A stretch of DNA of 64,000 nt. Origin: Pelecanus crispus (lineage: Eukaryota; Chordata; Aves; Pelecaniformes; Pelecanidae). This document shows, one piece after another, positions 1 to 13,200 of the stretch. The notes beneath the pieces were generated by a model. It saw only the letters and a list, made by a program, of their open reading frames with translations, was not told the DNA's origin and ran no database searches. The position numbers were made by a program, and so were the translations under genes. Position 1 is the first letter of the stretch; the number at the start of each line of letters is the position of its first letter. The stretch lies in contig NC_134643.1 in assembly GCF_030463565.1 (NCBI RefSeq), positions 80,287,721 through 80,351,720 of the forward strand, written 5' to 3'.

Positions 1-2763
1 ATTTATGGCCTCACTGATCTCAGCTCTTTATTGCCTTTAAATCCTTTTTCAGTATATCTTCAGTGATTCAGACCAACTCTTGTCTTCATCATACAATAAT
101 AATCTAAAAGCTAGAGTCTCACAAAAAAAGTTAAACCTTTTTTTAAGTAAATAAGTTTATCAAAGAGGGCTAAAATAACACACAGAAGTATGTCAAGACT
201 GAAGCAAAACCAAAAAAGCAAAACCCCTGCAACCATCAGCAGAATTTCAAATACCATCCCAAGTCTGGATAGCTATAACACACTTTAAAGACAGCAGGAA
301 AGCTGTACAGGAACAATGTGTCAGGACGACACTTTCATGAGTTAAAAAAGTGTTCTCAGGAGACTCAACGCACTGAATATTGAAATCAATGCAAAGACTA
401 CCACTGTCATCGCTGGGTATTGTATTGATCTGGAAATGAACTGCTGTCTCACTGTTGTGTATTTAAAAGTTCATCCTTCTCAATGTGTATTGGCCATGGC
501 AAAATCTTGCTTTTCAGAATAAATATATTTGTCCAGCTTCATATTCCTTTTTTTTTTTTTTCCCCAGTACCTAATAGGAGTAGGTAATGATACCTTGTCA
601 TAATATATTCTTCATAATACTTCTAGATAATTAAAGGAAAGAAATAGGGCTTAAATACAGTATATCAATAAAATCAAAAGACTGAAGGCCCACTGGTCTT
701 GTCAGCCTGGACAAGGATTATCAAGCAATAACTGACATTGGTTATGACTGAATTTATACTTATATGTGTTTGGATGAAAACTTGGAATTTTCTTTTCTTT
801 CTTTCATCTTCCAGGAGTGATTGTACTAGTTTATTACCAGCAAGTTGTGAAAAATATCAGAAGTATTTCAGGAACATGTGCTGAAATCAGGATTCATTTT
901 GTTCCCTTGAAATCTCATTTTCTTCCACTTTTCCATAAAAGTTTCAATAGTCCACTAAGAGAGAAAAAATAATGCAACACTGGTCTGGACTTCTTAATAT
1001 ACATCACAGAAGGGAATCAAGGATGCTAGTGAAACAAGCAACTTTCAAGTGACCCTTGATTTGTCACAAATTTGAAAAAAACGAGTCAAACAACTTTGGT
1101 TAACAAACAAGCAAAACCACCACCATGTATTTTTAAAAAAAATTCTGAGACACTAAAGGTAAATGACCTGCCAGAAGTGTTTTTCAAAGCTGTAGTTGAC
1201 ACGGGTTTAGATGCAGGCAAAATTGCTTTGATAAAACTGCAACTTGTTTCCCAGCATAACTTCAGTATCATTATTTGCTGAAAGAAACAGAGATCCAGAA
1301 ATTAAATTCCAATCTCAATTTGGACTCAAATTAAAAACAAACAAACAGGAATTGAGGAAAGTTTATAGAAATAGATGTAATGTGTTTAGAAATAGATTTA
1401 ATGATTTAACACCCCTGATACTCCATGCCAATTTTTCATGAGGCTTTAGAGGACAGATAGAAATAAAGGCTTATTAATACATAGTCTCTGAACAAATGCA
1501 ATGCCAGACCCAATTTGCTGTTCCCTAAAAGATGTTTTAAATACCTGCAAAAGGCAAATTTAACTATGGTTACACCAGGGATGAACTCAGCCCATTGTTT
1601 TCTTTCCTGGAGGCTATGACATTGAGTAATTATTAGAATATTCCTTATTGTCAACATCTGAAGGGAATAAATTATTAGGTACAAGTGTTTACCTGAGCAC
1701 CATTTATTGATCAGTTGGCTTCCAAATCATCTTTGGCAGAAGACCACTTCCAGTTTTTCAGTATGCAGCTGAACACTAGTTATTTGGCAAATATCTACAT
1801 ACAAGCCTCTTCTGGCTACACCTATGGACCCTGTAGGTCTCACAGCACTGCAAATAAACTTTGAATAAGGTTTGCAAGCTTGTGCTTTGTATGGTCAGAA
1901 TTGTATCTAAGATTTCATAGAATTTAGAGCTTTAACATTGCAACTAACGGTGGCTATTAGCCACATAATGCCTGCAGTTTTAGTCTCATGAATATGTGAT
2001 GTGCCATCAGTGCACAGGTTGAGAGACAGTATAAACTTTATAGGCCATACAAGAATTTCTGGCTGAATGGAAGTACTTGGACAGCCTCTGAAAGGTGCCT
2101 TGCAGCTGAGGATTCAGGCCTCAAAATACAAAAAATTGAATTATAGTAATGGGATATTCAAATAATTCTTTACATCTTTACAGTTGTGGGAAAAGCTGCA
2201 GAAAAAAGCTGCTGTTCTTCAACCAGTTGATTTGCTTTTGTTTGGTTAATTAATGAAATTAAAAGTTTACTTGGGAAATTCCTGTCATGTCTAAGGGAAG
2301 ATCCTATTTCATAATGGCAGTTACAGCATGGTTATACTGAGCATATAAAGTGAGAGACTCTGGGCTTTCTAAAATAAATGTGTTTGTTTTTCAGACAGGG
2401 GAAAATAACTTTCCTCTGTGAAGAGACAACATAATGTAACCCATAAATCTATACACTTCACTATACAGGCAAAGGACTCGGCTGTGAGCTAGGCTGTGGA
2501 TACTTTCTATCAAAGGAGTACCCAGAAAATTGGCAATAGTACATTGAAAATCTTGTCTTTAAACCTTCCAGGACAGGACAAATAGAAAGAAAGCAGCATT
2601 CAATACATTTCATGTCATGATTATATTATCACTTAATCTCTGTATAGGTACATAGATGGCCATCTGATTACGTATTTCCAGGTAGAAAAATGACTGCCAC
2701 AATTTCAGGTGATGAAATGGCCAGGATCCCATATAATACTTTGTGTTTTGGAAACATGCTCCT
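1..2763. other. Intergenic, nothing recognised
   Basis: AT-rich sequence with short open frames only, none with splice context or a recognisable protein. No tRNA-like, repeat-family or promoter signal was seen. Confidence 0.6.
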
Positions 2764-2925
2764 TAAGTGTTCAAAAAACAGGTAGATGTGGCACTTCCGG
2801 ACATGGTTTAGTCTAGTCTACCCTTGATTGGCTTAGAGTAGACTTGGTAGTGTAGGTTAATGGTTGGACTGGATGATCTTAAAGGTCTTTTCCAACCTAA
2901 ACGATTCTATGATTCTATGATTCTA
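2764..2925 (+). mobile_element. CR1 LINE 3'-end fragment
   Basis: The segment reads as the terminal part of an avian CR1 element: 'caggtagatgtggcactt', 'ggacatggttta', 'ggttggactggatgatctt', 'ggtcttttccaacctaa', then two and a half copies of the 8-bp tail unit ATTCTATG. It is 5'-truncated, as most CR1 copies are, and has an extra stretch of about 30 bp (around 2,816-2,850) relative to the usual 3' end. Plus orientation. It carries no coding capacity. Confidence 0.9.
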
Positions 2926-5900
2926 AGCTAGCCAAAAGCTAGCAGGAATAGCCAGAACATAGCAACTGACGAAGACACAAGACTTAGTCTGTCCACTTAC
3001 AGTTTTGGCCTCTAAGATGATGACTGAAAAATTGTGATCACATTGTTCTCAACTTCAGATCCAAACCCTGGGTCCAATACACTAGATCTGTTATGCCACA
3101 AGAAAAAAAAAAAAAAAAAACCAAACTTTTTTTTATTTCCAGTCATGCAGCTCAGTGGTGGTACCGTATGACACATAAAAAACTAGCAACTATGGAAATT
3201 TTTCTTGCATTTGGACTAGTAAAATTGGCATTGGTAGGAAACATATTCCCTACACAAAACTCCCTGTGGCTTTCAAACCTGCTTGTGGACTGATGAGGCA
3301 CACTGCCAATGACTTTGAAAATTTCACATTTGCTGCAAAAATGTAACATTTTTCAGCAGTTTATTATGGGATATTTCCTTAAGGGAAAAAAAAGTCATAA
3401 ATTGCATTCTGGAAGAAACACCTTGCCTTGAGACAGGGTGTTTATCAAAACGTAATGGAACCTCTGAGTAGTCCTTTCTCACTGGTACTACACGTAACAG
3501 AGTAAGAACCAGATTAGTAAATAACCTTGAAGTTTGCATAGGCAGCAAAGGACATAAAGTTAATGTTAAAATATTGGTTATTGTGATACTGTATTATATA
3601 AGGTAATCAGAATGTTTAATATATTTGTATGTTCATTTAGCTAATGACAGACTGGCTAGAAAGCTGACTTAAACTATTCATTGGCTTCAAATAAGCAGCC
3701 TCCTGCTAAACAGAGTGGAGGATCATTGAAAGATCCTTACGCTTACCTTTGAAGATGCTGCTTTCAAGACAGGACTAAATATATTTCTTTTCTGGAAATA
3801 GTAGATCTGATGACTAAGAGATTAGTATTCACTCCTGTTCTAACTCTTCTTTATTCCTCTCATCAGTTTTAGAGGTTATTGCCACTTCATTAGTTCTGAG
3901 ACTGCACTCTAGGCCAGGTCTGGAGAAAGATCTACCTGAAAATAATTCCTAGGGAGAAAATAGTAACTACTGAAATAAGATCAAGCCCTGACAGTGGAGA
4001 AATATACGTAATACTCTCCAGCCTGTGACAGACTACGAGCAATGTTAACACAGCTGGTTTTGCCAATCTGGGAGCAAAGCAATCCAAAAGAACGGTAATA
4101 GTTAAAAAATGAAGACAGACTAAAATAATCTCCCTAAAGAAATTCCACAGTGAATAAAGTGCATTGATTCTACTGTAGGATCTGAAGAAGCAAAACTTCT
4201 GTGACTTGGTACCACAGGGCAAAGGCCTTAGGGTAAGACAGACAGGCATGTAGCTCTTTTATTGTGTTAAAATGCCTTTCTCTTATGTTCTGTTCTCTTC
4301 TGGCTACAAAGATTAAATATGTTGGTTTAAAGAAGCTGTTGGGCACTTGAGCACAAACTCTGGAGGTTTTCTGATCTGCAGGATGCTGAACTAGGAGAGG
4401 AAGAGAATCAGCTAGCTCTGTGCTTTAACAGCCAAAGTCCTGGTTAGAGGGATGTGTGCAGACAGCAACATTAAATAAAATGAAAGGTTTTGCCTTCAAA
4501 ATATTCAGTATATATTTCAGCTATGGTTCAATACAGACAGCCCCCCCAGCAGTAATGATCCCTTTGGTTACTATTAAAATCTCCTTTAATCTTCACAAAT
4601 ACACAGAAAATTCAAAGCATTTGCAATCCCAAGTGCATTGTACACAACATTTTTAGCAAGCTTATTAAAGTTGCCGTGCACTTCACACTGGGATGAGTGA
4701 CCAAACTCAGATGACCACAGTGCATCAGCTATTGGAGACTTCTTCCTTCTTGTGTCACAAAAAGCAGCTGGCTGTAGAAAACGCAGCTTTCTGCAGACAG
4801 GCACAACCGGTGGGTCAGTCAGCCATATGCATCAGCTACTAACATACAGATTACCACTCTCTCTTGAAGAAAAAGCAGCATCAAGAGTCCTTTAGAAATA
4901 GGAATATCACAGGACCGATGTAGTCATGTTAGTAATGGACAATACAGCTAAGAGGAGGCTTTTTATTAAAGCCTATTATTTGGTTTAGTGAAAATAATAG
5001 CTTAGCTGCTGTTCAGTCTGTTTCCCCCCTGAAGAGCATATTATTTCAAGTATTTCTAGATGTGAAATGAGGGCTTTATTATCTTGGATTTTGAAAAATA
5101 AAATAAAAGATGAGAACAAATCATAATGTTTCCTGACATCTTTTCTATACTTGAATCACAAGGACTTAAAAAATATCTCATACAATAGCTCTGAGTACCA
5201 TTTTCCTGGAATATTTGATTCTGACAAAAGCAAATTGCAGTTTCAAGTAATTCAGACATTAAATGTAGTCCCCTTAAATGTTGATCCTCTTAGAGTCCTC
5301 ATTTTAACATTTATTTCAAAGTTATTTTCCAAAAATGCTTGCTTTTTTTTCCAAAGAACTCTGAAGTTTATCATGTCTCATTGCTAACACTCATTAATTA
5401 CACACAGTGTAATGAATCTTCAGCAGCTCAGCCACGAAAAAAGCATCTCTCCTCTCTTGGGGAGAGCCAATGGAATCACATCACATCTACTGTGCAGCAA
5501 AAGTCATCTCATTGCAATGGATGACGGATGGAGAAAAGGGTGACAGATTTTGCAGCCAACCTTATCTTAATTATCTTTAATTCAGATGAAGTCTATTCAT
5601 AGTGTAGCTCACATTTATTAAGATAAGAAAACAAATGCAATGGCTGCAAACCAAGCAAAGCAAAGACATAGTGTCAGGCTTTCTTCCTGGCTGGTGTTAA
5701 ATGAGCTCACTGCAGTGGAAAGATCCAGTTAGTCAATGATGTTTTTAAGAAAGATGATAGAGCACATTTTATGAGAGTACATGATATAAACTCTCTCATA
5801 TTTTGCAGCTGGTTTAAACATCTCTGACGGTAAGGAAAAGGTTACTCTTAGGAATACAGTAATTGCCAGTAACAAGGCATGAGTTGGTATTCTTTTACAT

Positions 5901-6486
5901 AATGATAGCATGTCAAACTTTCTGTCATCTCTTCTCTATAATGGAAATTTGCAATGATATCTCCTTGCTAAGAGAGACAAACAAGCAGAGAAGTTAGGAA
6001 AGTAGTACTTGAATGACTTTTACTCGCCAAGATAACAATCAAAACACATATCTTACTAAATTTAGCATCAGTGTTTTCCCATCCCATAAATATTTGAGAG
6101 ATGTCAAATCTCTCCCCATTCTTCAGGAGGGCAAATAGGAGGACTTTTCAATAAAAGAAAGAGCAACAGACTGACTTCTAAAGTCAGCGTAATGAAACAA
6201 CAAAAAAACCCAAACCCCAAAAGAGAGATAAAATGTGCACCTCAGCCATCACCCAGCCATACTAAGTACAGAATACACTGACCACAGTGATGTGTCTGGC
6301 AAAGCAATAAATTATTAACTTCTTCATGACTATTTGTTGGCTCCTTGGGCTATCACGTAATATGCCAAATTAAGAAGCTACTTTATGTTAATTAATTTAG
6401 AAAAAAGCAATGCTCAGTAAAGGGGAAAAAAGGCCCCCAGTGACAAGTTGTACACAACAATCACAGAGCACAGCAGTGATGATGGG
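2926..6486. other. Intergenic, nothing recognised
   Basis: Unique-looking AT-rich sequence with an A-run near 3,102. Open frames up to 105 codons lack splice context or similarity to any protein I know. No gene is called. Confidence 0.55.
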
Positions 6487-7588
6487 TGTGGTGGGATGAC
6501 CTTGGCTGGTGCTAAGTGCCCACCAAAGCTGCCCTATCACTCCCCTCTTCAGCTGGACAGGAGACAGGAAATATAATGAAAAAGCTTGTGGGTCGAGATA
6601 AGGACAGGGAGATCACTCACCAATTACCATCATGGGCAAAACGGACTCAACTCAGGGAAATTAATTTAATCTGTTGTCAATCAAGTCAGAGTAGGGTAAT
6701 GAGAAAAAAACCCAAATCTTAAAACAACTTCCCTCCACCCCTCCCTTCTTCCCAGGCTCAACGTCACTCCCAATTTCTCTGCCTCCTCCCCCTGAGTGGT
6801 GCAGGGGGATGGGGGATGGGGGTTGGGGTCAGTTCATCACACATTGTCTCTGCTGCTCCTTCCTCCTCAAGGGGAGGACTCCTCACACTCTTCCCCTACT
6901 CCAGTGTGGGGTCCCTCCCATGGGAGACAAGTCCTCCATGAACTGCTCCAGCGTGGGTCTCTTCCACAAGGGTGCAGTCCTTCAGGAGCAGACTGCTCCA
7001 GCGTGGGTCCCCCATGGGGTCACAAGTCCTGCCAGCAAACCTGCTCCAGCCTGGGCTCCTCTCTCTCCATGGATCCACAGGTCCTGCCAGGAGCCTGCTC
7101 CAGCGCGAGCTTCCCACGGGGTCACAGATTCCTTTGGGCATCCACCTACTCCGGCGTGGGGTCCTCCCCGGGCTGCAGGTGGATATCTGCTCCACCATGG
7201 ACCTCCATGGGCTGCAGGGGCACAGCTGCCTCACCATGGGCTGCACCCCGGGCTGCATGGAAATCTCTGCTCTGGTGCCTGGAGCACCTCCTGCCCCTCC
7301 TTCTTCACTGACCTTGGTGTCTGCAGAGTTGTTCCTCTCACATATTCTCACTCCTCACTTCAGATGCAGTTTGTGTTCTGCTGGGGTTTTTTTTCCTTCT
7401 TCTTAAATATGTTAACCCAGAGGCGCTGCCAGCGTTGCTGATGGGCTCAGCCTTGGCCAGCGGCGGGTCCGTCTTGGAGCTGGCTGGCATTGGCTCTGTC
7501 AGACATGGGGAAGCTTCTAGCAGCTTCTCACAGAAATCACCCCTGTAGCCCCTCTGCTACCAAAACCTTGTGATGCAAACCCAATACA
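6487..7588 (-). mobile_element. Solo LTR of an avian endogenous retrovirus, with an internal minisatellite
   Basis: The unit begins TGTGGTGGGATGACC and ends ACCCAATACA on the plus strand, so both ends follow the TG...CA rule; read on the minus strand it starts TGTATTGGGTTTGC. I recognise this as an LTR type common in bird genomes. On the minus strand a weak poly(A) signal (AGATTAAATTAA, about 6,664-6,675) lies near the 3' end, so U3 is the larger right part. U3 holds a degenerate tandem array. There is no primer-binding site, polypurine tract or internal gene beside it, so it is a solo LTR. I found no convincing target-site duplication. Family name is not assigned; the ERV class is uncertain. 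Confidence 0.75.
6896..7270. repeat. Degenerate minisatellite inside the LTR
   Basis: The core 'ctgctccagcgtggg' recurs with drift at 6,896, 6,943, 6,993, 7,041, 7,095, 7,146 and 7,187, giving a period of 41-54 bp. Each core is followed by a 'cccatggggtcacaagtcct'-like arm. The array belongs to the LTR and lies in its U3 part on the minus strand. Its GC content creates long stop-poor frames on both strands that are not genes. Confidence 0.8.
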
Positions 7589-9854
7589 ACATGAGAGGTA
7601 CCAGGGATCCTTCTAGGCAGATGCCTTCCAGGGAAATCTCTACTTAGGGCAGCCGTGACTTGCTGCCTGTGTGGAAAGCATGAGCTCACTGAAGAAGAGC
7701 AGGGGAGAGGAAGGGGAGGGCAGTCTGCCTTCAGTTGCTTCTCCCATTTCTGGCGCAGGAGATGCCATATGTGCTAATTCATCTTTGTCCTCCCTCCCCA
7801 GTCTTCAACCAGGCTTTTGGCACAAGTGAGATGGAAGTGGAGGCACACAGAGCAGAACCAAATGTCCATGCTCATTCAGATCCTAAATTAGGATGTGAAG
7901 AGATAACAGGGTCTCTGAATCATGAAGGTAGTTAAGGGGAATGGACTGGGAGAGAAGAACCTGTATGTGCAACCTGCTTTGCAGAGTATGGCTATCTACA
8001 ATCAAAGGTCATGGGCCAATGAAGTATAATGATGGCCACCATGAAGTCCCTCTAGAAGCAGGTTGCAGCCCTTGAACTACAGTGGAAGAAAGAAACTTCT
8101 CTTTCTACAGACTTTCACAGCCCTACTAGGATCACTTTTCCCACCCTCTATTCTCCACAGCCCAAGCAACCTACTTCAGGCCTCCCCATTATTTCCACCA
8201 AGCCATGACCACAGAAATGACCTTTGCTGCTGCCAGCAATGGGATCACACAAACTACTTTGCCCCTTACCCTGAGGGTGGTAGAACTTCATTTTACCTAT
8301 ACTGCTCAGAAACACTGAACTTGTTGCTTACCTGCATAGCAAAGTTTTTCCTCAAATGCTTGTCACTGAGAAGAAAGACATTTCAAATAGGTACAGTAAG
8401 AGAGACAGCCATGAAGAACACTGTTTTCAATGATGTGAGAAGTGGTCACTGTTTACATACAGACTATGAAAGGTAACATTGAAAATCAAAACCAGCCAGC
8501 AGTTCAGTATACATAATAACTAGCAAATTATTATTTGAATAAAATAGGAGTTTCTCAGAATGGAGAGAAGACCCACAAATCATACCCACACAACCAATAC
8601 ATCTGTACTCAATAGGACCCTTCCTATAAGGAGGAACTACTCACACGAGTAGAGTATGCAAGATTACTGTTCATCCACCAAATCAATAAACATGTGGCTT
8701 ACTGCAGAAAATACTGTCAGCTACTAACAGTAAGGAAAAATGGGGCAGTGGAAGGTTGTGTTGCTTCAGGACTATATTGTTGGCAATGAAAAAAGGCATT
8801 ATATAGGGCTGTTACAGCTACATCCAGTACAGCAAAAAGGTAAATGCTCAGATGCATTTAAAACTAAAATACATTCAGAACTCCACCAGGGCTGAGTATT
8901 GTTATCATTCATGTTTTCTACTTACAATACAATGTATGCATATTTCTTGTAGACAAGGCCTGGGGGAAGAGAGAATTCAAATGAGATATGCCATAGTTTG
9001 CCTGTCTGAGTCAGCCTGATTAGACTTTCATATATTCAGGAAGATTTACAAATGGATTGTGTGCCTTTATTTTGAAAACATCCTTGTCTACATGACAATC
9101 AGCAAATCCAAAACCGCTGCCCTTTCAAGGACACTTGTCCTGAGCACAGGAAGGTGCAAAAAATATTGATAATGGCGTTCAAAATCTTTCTAGCTTCCCT
9201 AAAGGAGGAAACGAAAGACAGTCTGGAGGCTTTGAAGAACCACAGCTAAATATTAAACATCTATTCTGTTGGCTTTGAAAATGGATTCAGTTATAAATAC
9301 TTAACCACAACCAAACGCTCACCTTTGCAATTTTTTTCTCTATCTCCCTTGCAACTTTATCTGTATTGTCCTTACAATGTAATTCAAAGTCTTTCTGTAG
9401 CCTTCATGTTTGGTGTAACTTTACATCCCCTTCACATCATCAGCCACTGGCAACCTCTAGGATCTTTAGGTCAGTCCTCAAGAGCAACGGTGGGGCTGGT
9501 GTGGACCACGGCGCAAGGAAGGCAGGAAAGACCCTTGACCAACCGTGTTCTCTGTCACCCTCTCACATCCTGGGAGCCTGGCATCAGCGTGTGCCAGAAG
9601 CCTGCGAGCTGCTGCCAGGTTTCTTTTCCTCTCAAGGCAATAGTTACAGCTCTGTCCTCTTACTGATAGCTGAGTTGCAGCCACAAAGGTTTGCTCTGTG
9701 TGGAGGTTTCTCACTGAACCATTTATTCTTTGCCTCATTATAATCTTTCTAAATCACTCTCACTTCTCTTAGTGACTTCACTTGTATTTGCCCTTTCTTC
9801 TTAACTCGGTCACCTGTCTCAGCACTTGAGATGCCAAGATGCATACTCCACACC
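7589..9854. other. Intergenic, nothing recognised
   Basis: No splice-supported exon, repeat family or RNA gene was recognised. A 137-codon open frame near 8,063-8,476 has the composition of translated noncoding DNA. Confidence 0.55.
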
Positions 9855-10220
9855 TGGGCCCTGAAAGGCAGGTGCCAACTGGCAGGGCACCGTGCTGGCC
9901 AGCGGCTCCGTGGGGCTGGGGGCCACAGGGGCTCCCCATGGGGGAGCCAGGCAGGCTGGTGGGGGAGCCAGGGGCAGCCCCAGCCCCGGACATGGGGCAC
10001 CCCCCTGGGGACAGGAGGGGATGTTGGCAGAGCAGCACTGCTGCAGGGTCGCTGGGGCAGGGACTGACAGCCCCAGGCTGGGCTGAAATGGGGTCTGGGG
10101 CCATAGGCAGGGGTGTGGGGGGGGTCCCAAGTGGGGCTGGGCAGGGACAGGGTGGTCTGTTAGTGCCACCAGGGCCCTGACATTGCCCCTCAGGCAGCTC
10201 ATTTGTATTGTCCAGGTCAC
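9855..10220. repeat. GC-rich block of uncertain origin
   Basis: About 365 bp of sharply higher GC in an AT-rich setting, rich in G-runs on the plus strand (for example GGGGGGGG near 10,118) and with repeated 'gggggagccagg' words around 9,940-9,975. Overlapping open frames of 64-133 codons on both strands come from base composition. It may be a fragment of a GC-rich avian repeat or LTR; I cannot assign a family. CpG density is not high enough to suggest a promoter island. Confidence 0.4.
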
Positions 10221-13200
10221 TGGGACACAGAAAATCCTATACTGTGTTGTGATGGGCTAAGACTGGCTAATATTTCAGCTGCTTTTATATGCTAATATGC
10301 CTTACATCCTTGCTCTTAAGTAAAATACATCCACAGAATCCTGTGTACTCTAGTAACATCCTCAATAGATATTTGTTTCAAAACTCTCATGTTATAGTAC
10401 ACAGGTAATTTGCCACATTTGTCAAAGTTTTCCTTCCTTTGAAATCAGCAAAACCCAGACTGAAAGTATGATCTTTTCAACTGTGCTTCATATAAAAACT
10501 TTAAGGGGAGGGGGGAAAAAAAAAAAAAAAGATTTTAAAAAAAGAAGCTAATTGATGAGAAAACTGCTGCCCCACTGGTAATGAAGCTATTATTTTATCT
10601 CTCCTGCTTTGACCATTGTCTATGTATTCTGAGATAGCTCTCATAAATATCTTCAAGAATTTGTTCTACTGCTACCTTAGTGAAGATTTCAGTTATGCGC
10701 AGCTTATGTCCTAGCTAATATGGGACTTAATACTAGAAGCAAGATTCATATCAAGGTTGTGCTCCATCTGTTTTACCTTCATTAGTCTGGACTACTGTGA
10801 CTTTGGAAAAATTGTAAGTGCAATTGACTTGTGTCCTATGCTGCTCCTTTGCTTATTTTCTGGAGTTGCTATAATTGTTTCCAGTGACATTTATTTTTGA
10901 GAGAAAATCTCTGTAGGCCAAAAACTATAATAAACAAGGTAGCATAAGCTAGGTCTGCTTGCAGTCATATCATGCTGAAATCTATACTATCTCCTGACTT
11001 CCTTTAGCCTCTTCCATAAAAGTATTTTTTGTATATTGTGTGGATTATTCTAATTGGTGCGCTAGTCTAGCTTATTCCTCCTGTAATACAGATAAAACTG
11101 GAATAAAAGGATTTCTGTGAGGCTGAGGGAATTCTAGAATTCTCCATCCCGGGTCTTTCTTCACTGTATTGCTCTCGGCAAATTCAGAAGAAAAAAAACC
11201 TTCTGAAATTATGCACACAAACATTGCATGTTTTGTGGACAGTTTCTTAATTCATTTTCCCACAGTTTTACTCTCAGTGTCTGATGTACCTGCCACTCTA
11301 TGCTGTGGATCACCTCAGTTTATCCTGTAGGGTCATGAGAGCCCTAAGCCTGCGGTCCTTGGCAGATTCACTAGCAGCAGTATGCAACACGGCTGTGCAA
11401 TTAGTGCCAAGGGGCGGCTAGGCGGCAGCTGCGGTTATGGTCCTTGCTCTCGAATGTGATGATGTGGTCACTGAGGACAGTGACAGAGGCAGACAGGTTC
11501 ATGCTGGAGAAACCTGTATGTATGTATGAGATGCTCCTGGTGCTGCAGAGCACTGGGATCAGTGTGCAGAACAGGGATGACCTATCCAACCCAAACCAGG
11601 GTGTGCTGCTCAACCTAAGAGCCATGTGATGATCTTCACTGTACCTACAAAAGCAATTTACACATAGCCTCTGTTACTTGTCCAGATGTAATTTTTGGAT
11701 TCATGAAGTCCTACAGCAACTAATGCAGGGTTGCCACTAATCAAAAATAGCTTCAGTTTAGAGCTTTATTCTGGTCTTTGTGCTGCTATTCCCTTGAGCT
11801 GGCAGAATTGTTTCTGTAGCCAGGTGGCAAACCTGGTCAGGAAACTCATCTAAGTTGAAACCATCTTGGTAAAGAAATTTAACACTTAATACTAATCCAA
11901 ACCAGTTCTCTAACCTGAGCTGCAGAAAACATCTGCCAACACAGAGGAAAACCAGCTTGAACTAGGAATGGGTAGTAGGACTATTTTTTTTTTTTTCTGG
12001 CAGCAGTTCCAGCTTAAGTGTTTATAAAACTATACCCTGCTTTTTTCAACAAGACTTTTAAAGTTAGCTGCAGACAGACAAGTTGTTAAATGTTTTCTTG
12101 CAATGAGCTCCCAGAAGAGAATTACATCAGAGAAAGATCAGGATGAATGATCTTTCCTCATTATTTTATGGTCAATGTTCTGTACTTTGTTGTCTTTTTT
12201 TTGTCTTTTTTTTTTTTTTTTTTTAAATAAAGGACAACATTTCAGTCTGCTACCTAATGATCTAAATGAAACAACACTGGGCTAATCGTCACTTGCTTGA
12301 AGAGACTATAGGGAAAACTGGTGTTACAGAGAGTAACACGGATAATATGTAACCTCTGCCTCAGCTACAAACTTCCTTTCTGAAGTCCTGTTTTAACCTG
12401 CTTGCCTCCTCAGCTTGAAAGAAGCACGAACAGAAAATTACCATAGCTGTTGGGAAGACAGAGGGCAGTGCTTTTGCAAAGTATGAAACCCCACTATTGA
12501 GTCATTAAACGATTAGCACAAAGAAACATAAAATCTTTTTTTTTCTTTCCCATCAATTTAGAAACACCGTGTTAATGCTCCTTTCAACTTTCCCCCCACC
12601 CCATCTCAACTAAATCTCCTTAAAATCTCACCTGTCAGCTATATTTGAAGACAACACATAACACTTAAACTTAAGGATTTTTTTGCAGACAATGGGAGAC
12701 CAAATTAAACTCACGGTGATATCAAGAAGATTCTTCTCACCATCTTTTTATCAGTGACTTCATTTAAAGGAGTATTGTGCACTACTGGCATGAGCCTCAA
12801 GTGTAAATGAGGAGCATTTAGAACAATGAATACTGGATGGATGTGGGAACACAGTCTCTCATCAGTTTAAGATAACATTTACCCCTAAATATGTGTAAAG
12901 TTGCTCTCTGTTAAGTGCAACAATTTAAAGACAAAATTATTTCTTTATGTTATGATTAGAAAGACAGATTTTCCCTTGTTCTCTTAGCAAAAAAACCCCC
13001 AGGATTTTTCAAAAAAATGGACTTCCAGTCCCACAGGTGATAGTTTTTCCATTATTTAACATGTAGGGGAACTGTTACAGAGATCATATGGGTATCCCAA
13101 GCATACACAGAGATTTAACAAAACCCCCAATATGTAATATGGTAAATCCAAAATCGGTTTGGTTAGTTTTTTAAAATATTGCTGAGATAGGTAATGTTAG

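Noticed and set aside
6896-7270. Regularly spaced repeats considered as a CRISPR-like array
   Set aside because: The units are degenerate and the intervening arms are related to each other, not unique spacers. The host is a vertebrate and the array lies inside an LTR.
6796-7441. Open frames of 144-210 codons on the plus strand and 151 on the minus strand
   Set aside because: All fall in the LTR and its GC-rich minisatellite; the translations repeat with the DNA period and match no protein.
9778-10220. Minus-strand frames of 83-133 codons rich in proline
   Set aside because: They reflect the GC-rich block. No start context, splice signal or domain was found.
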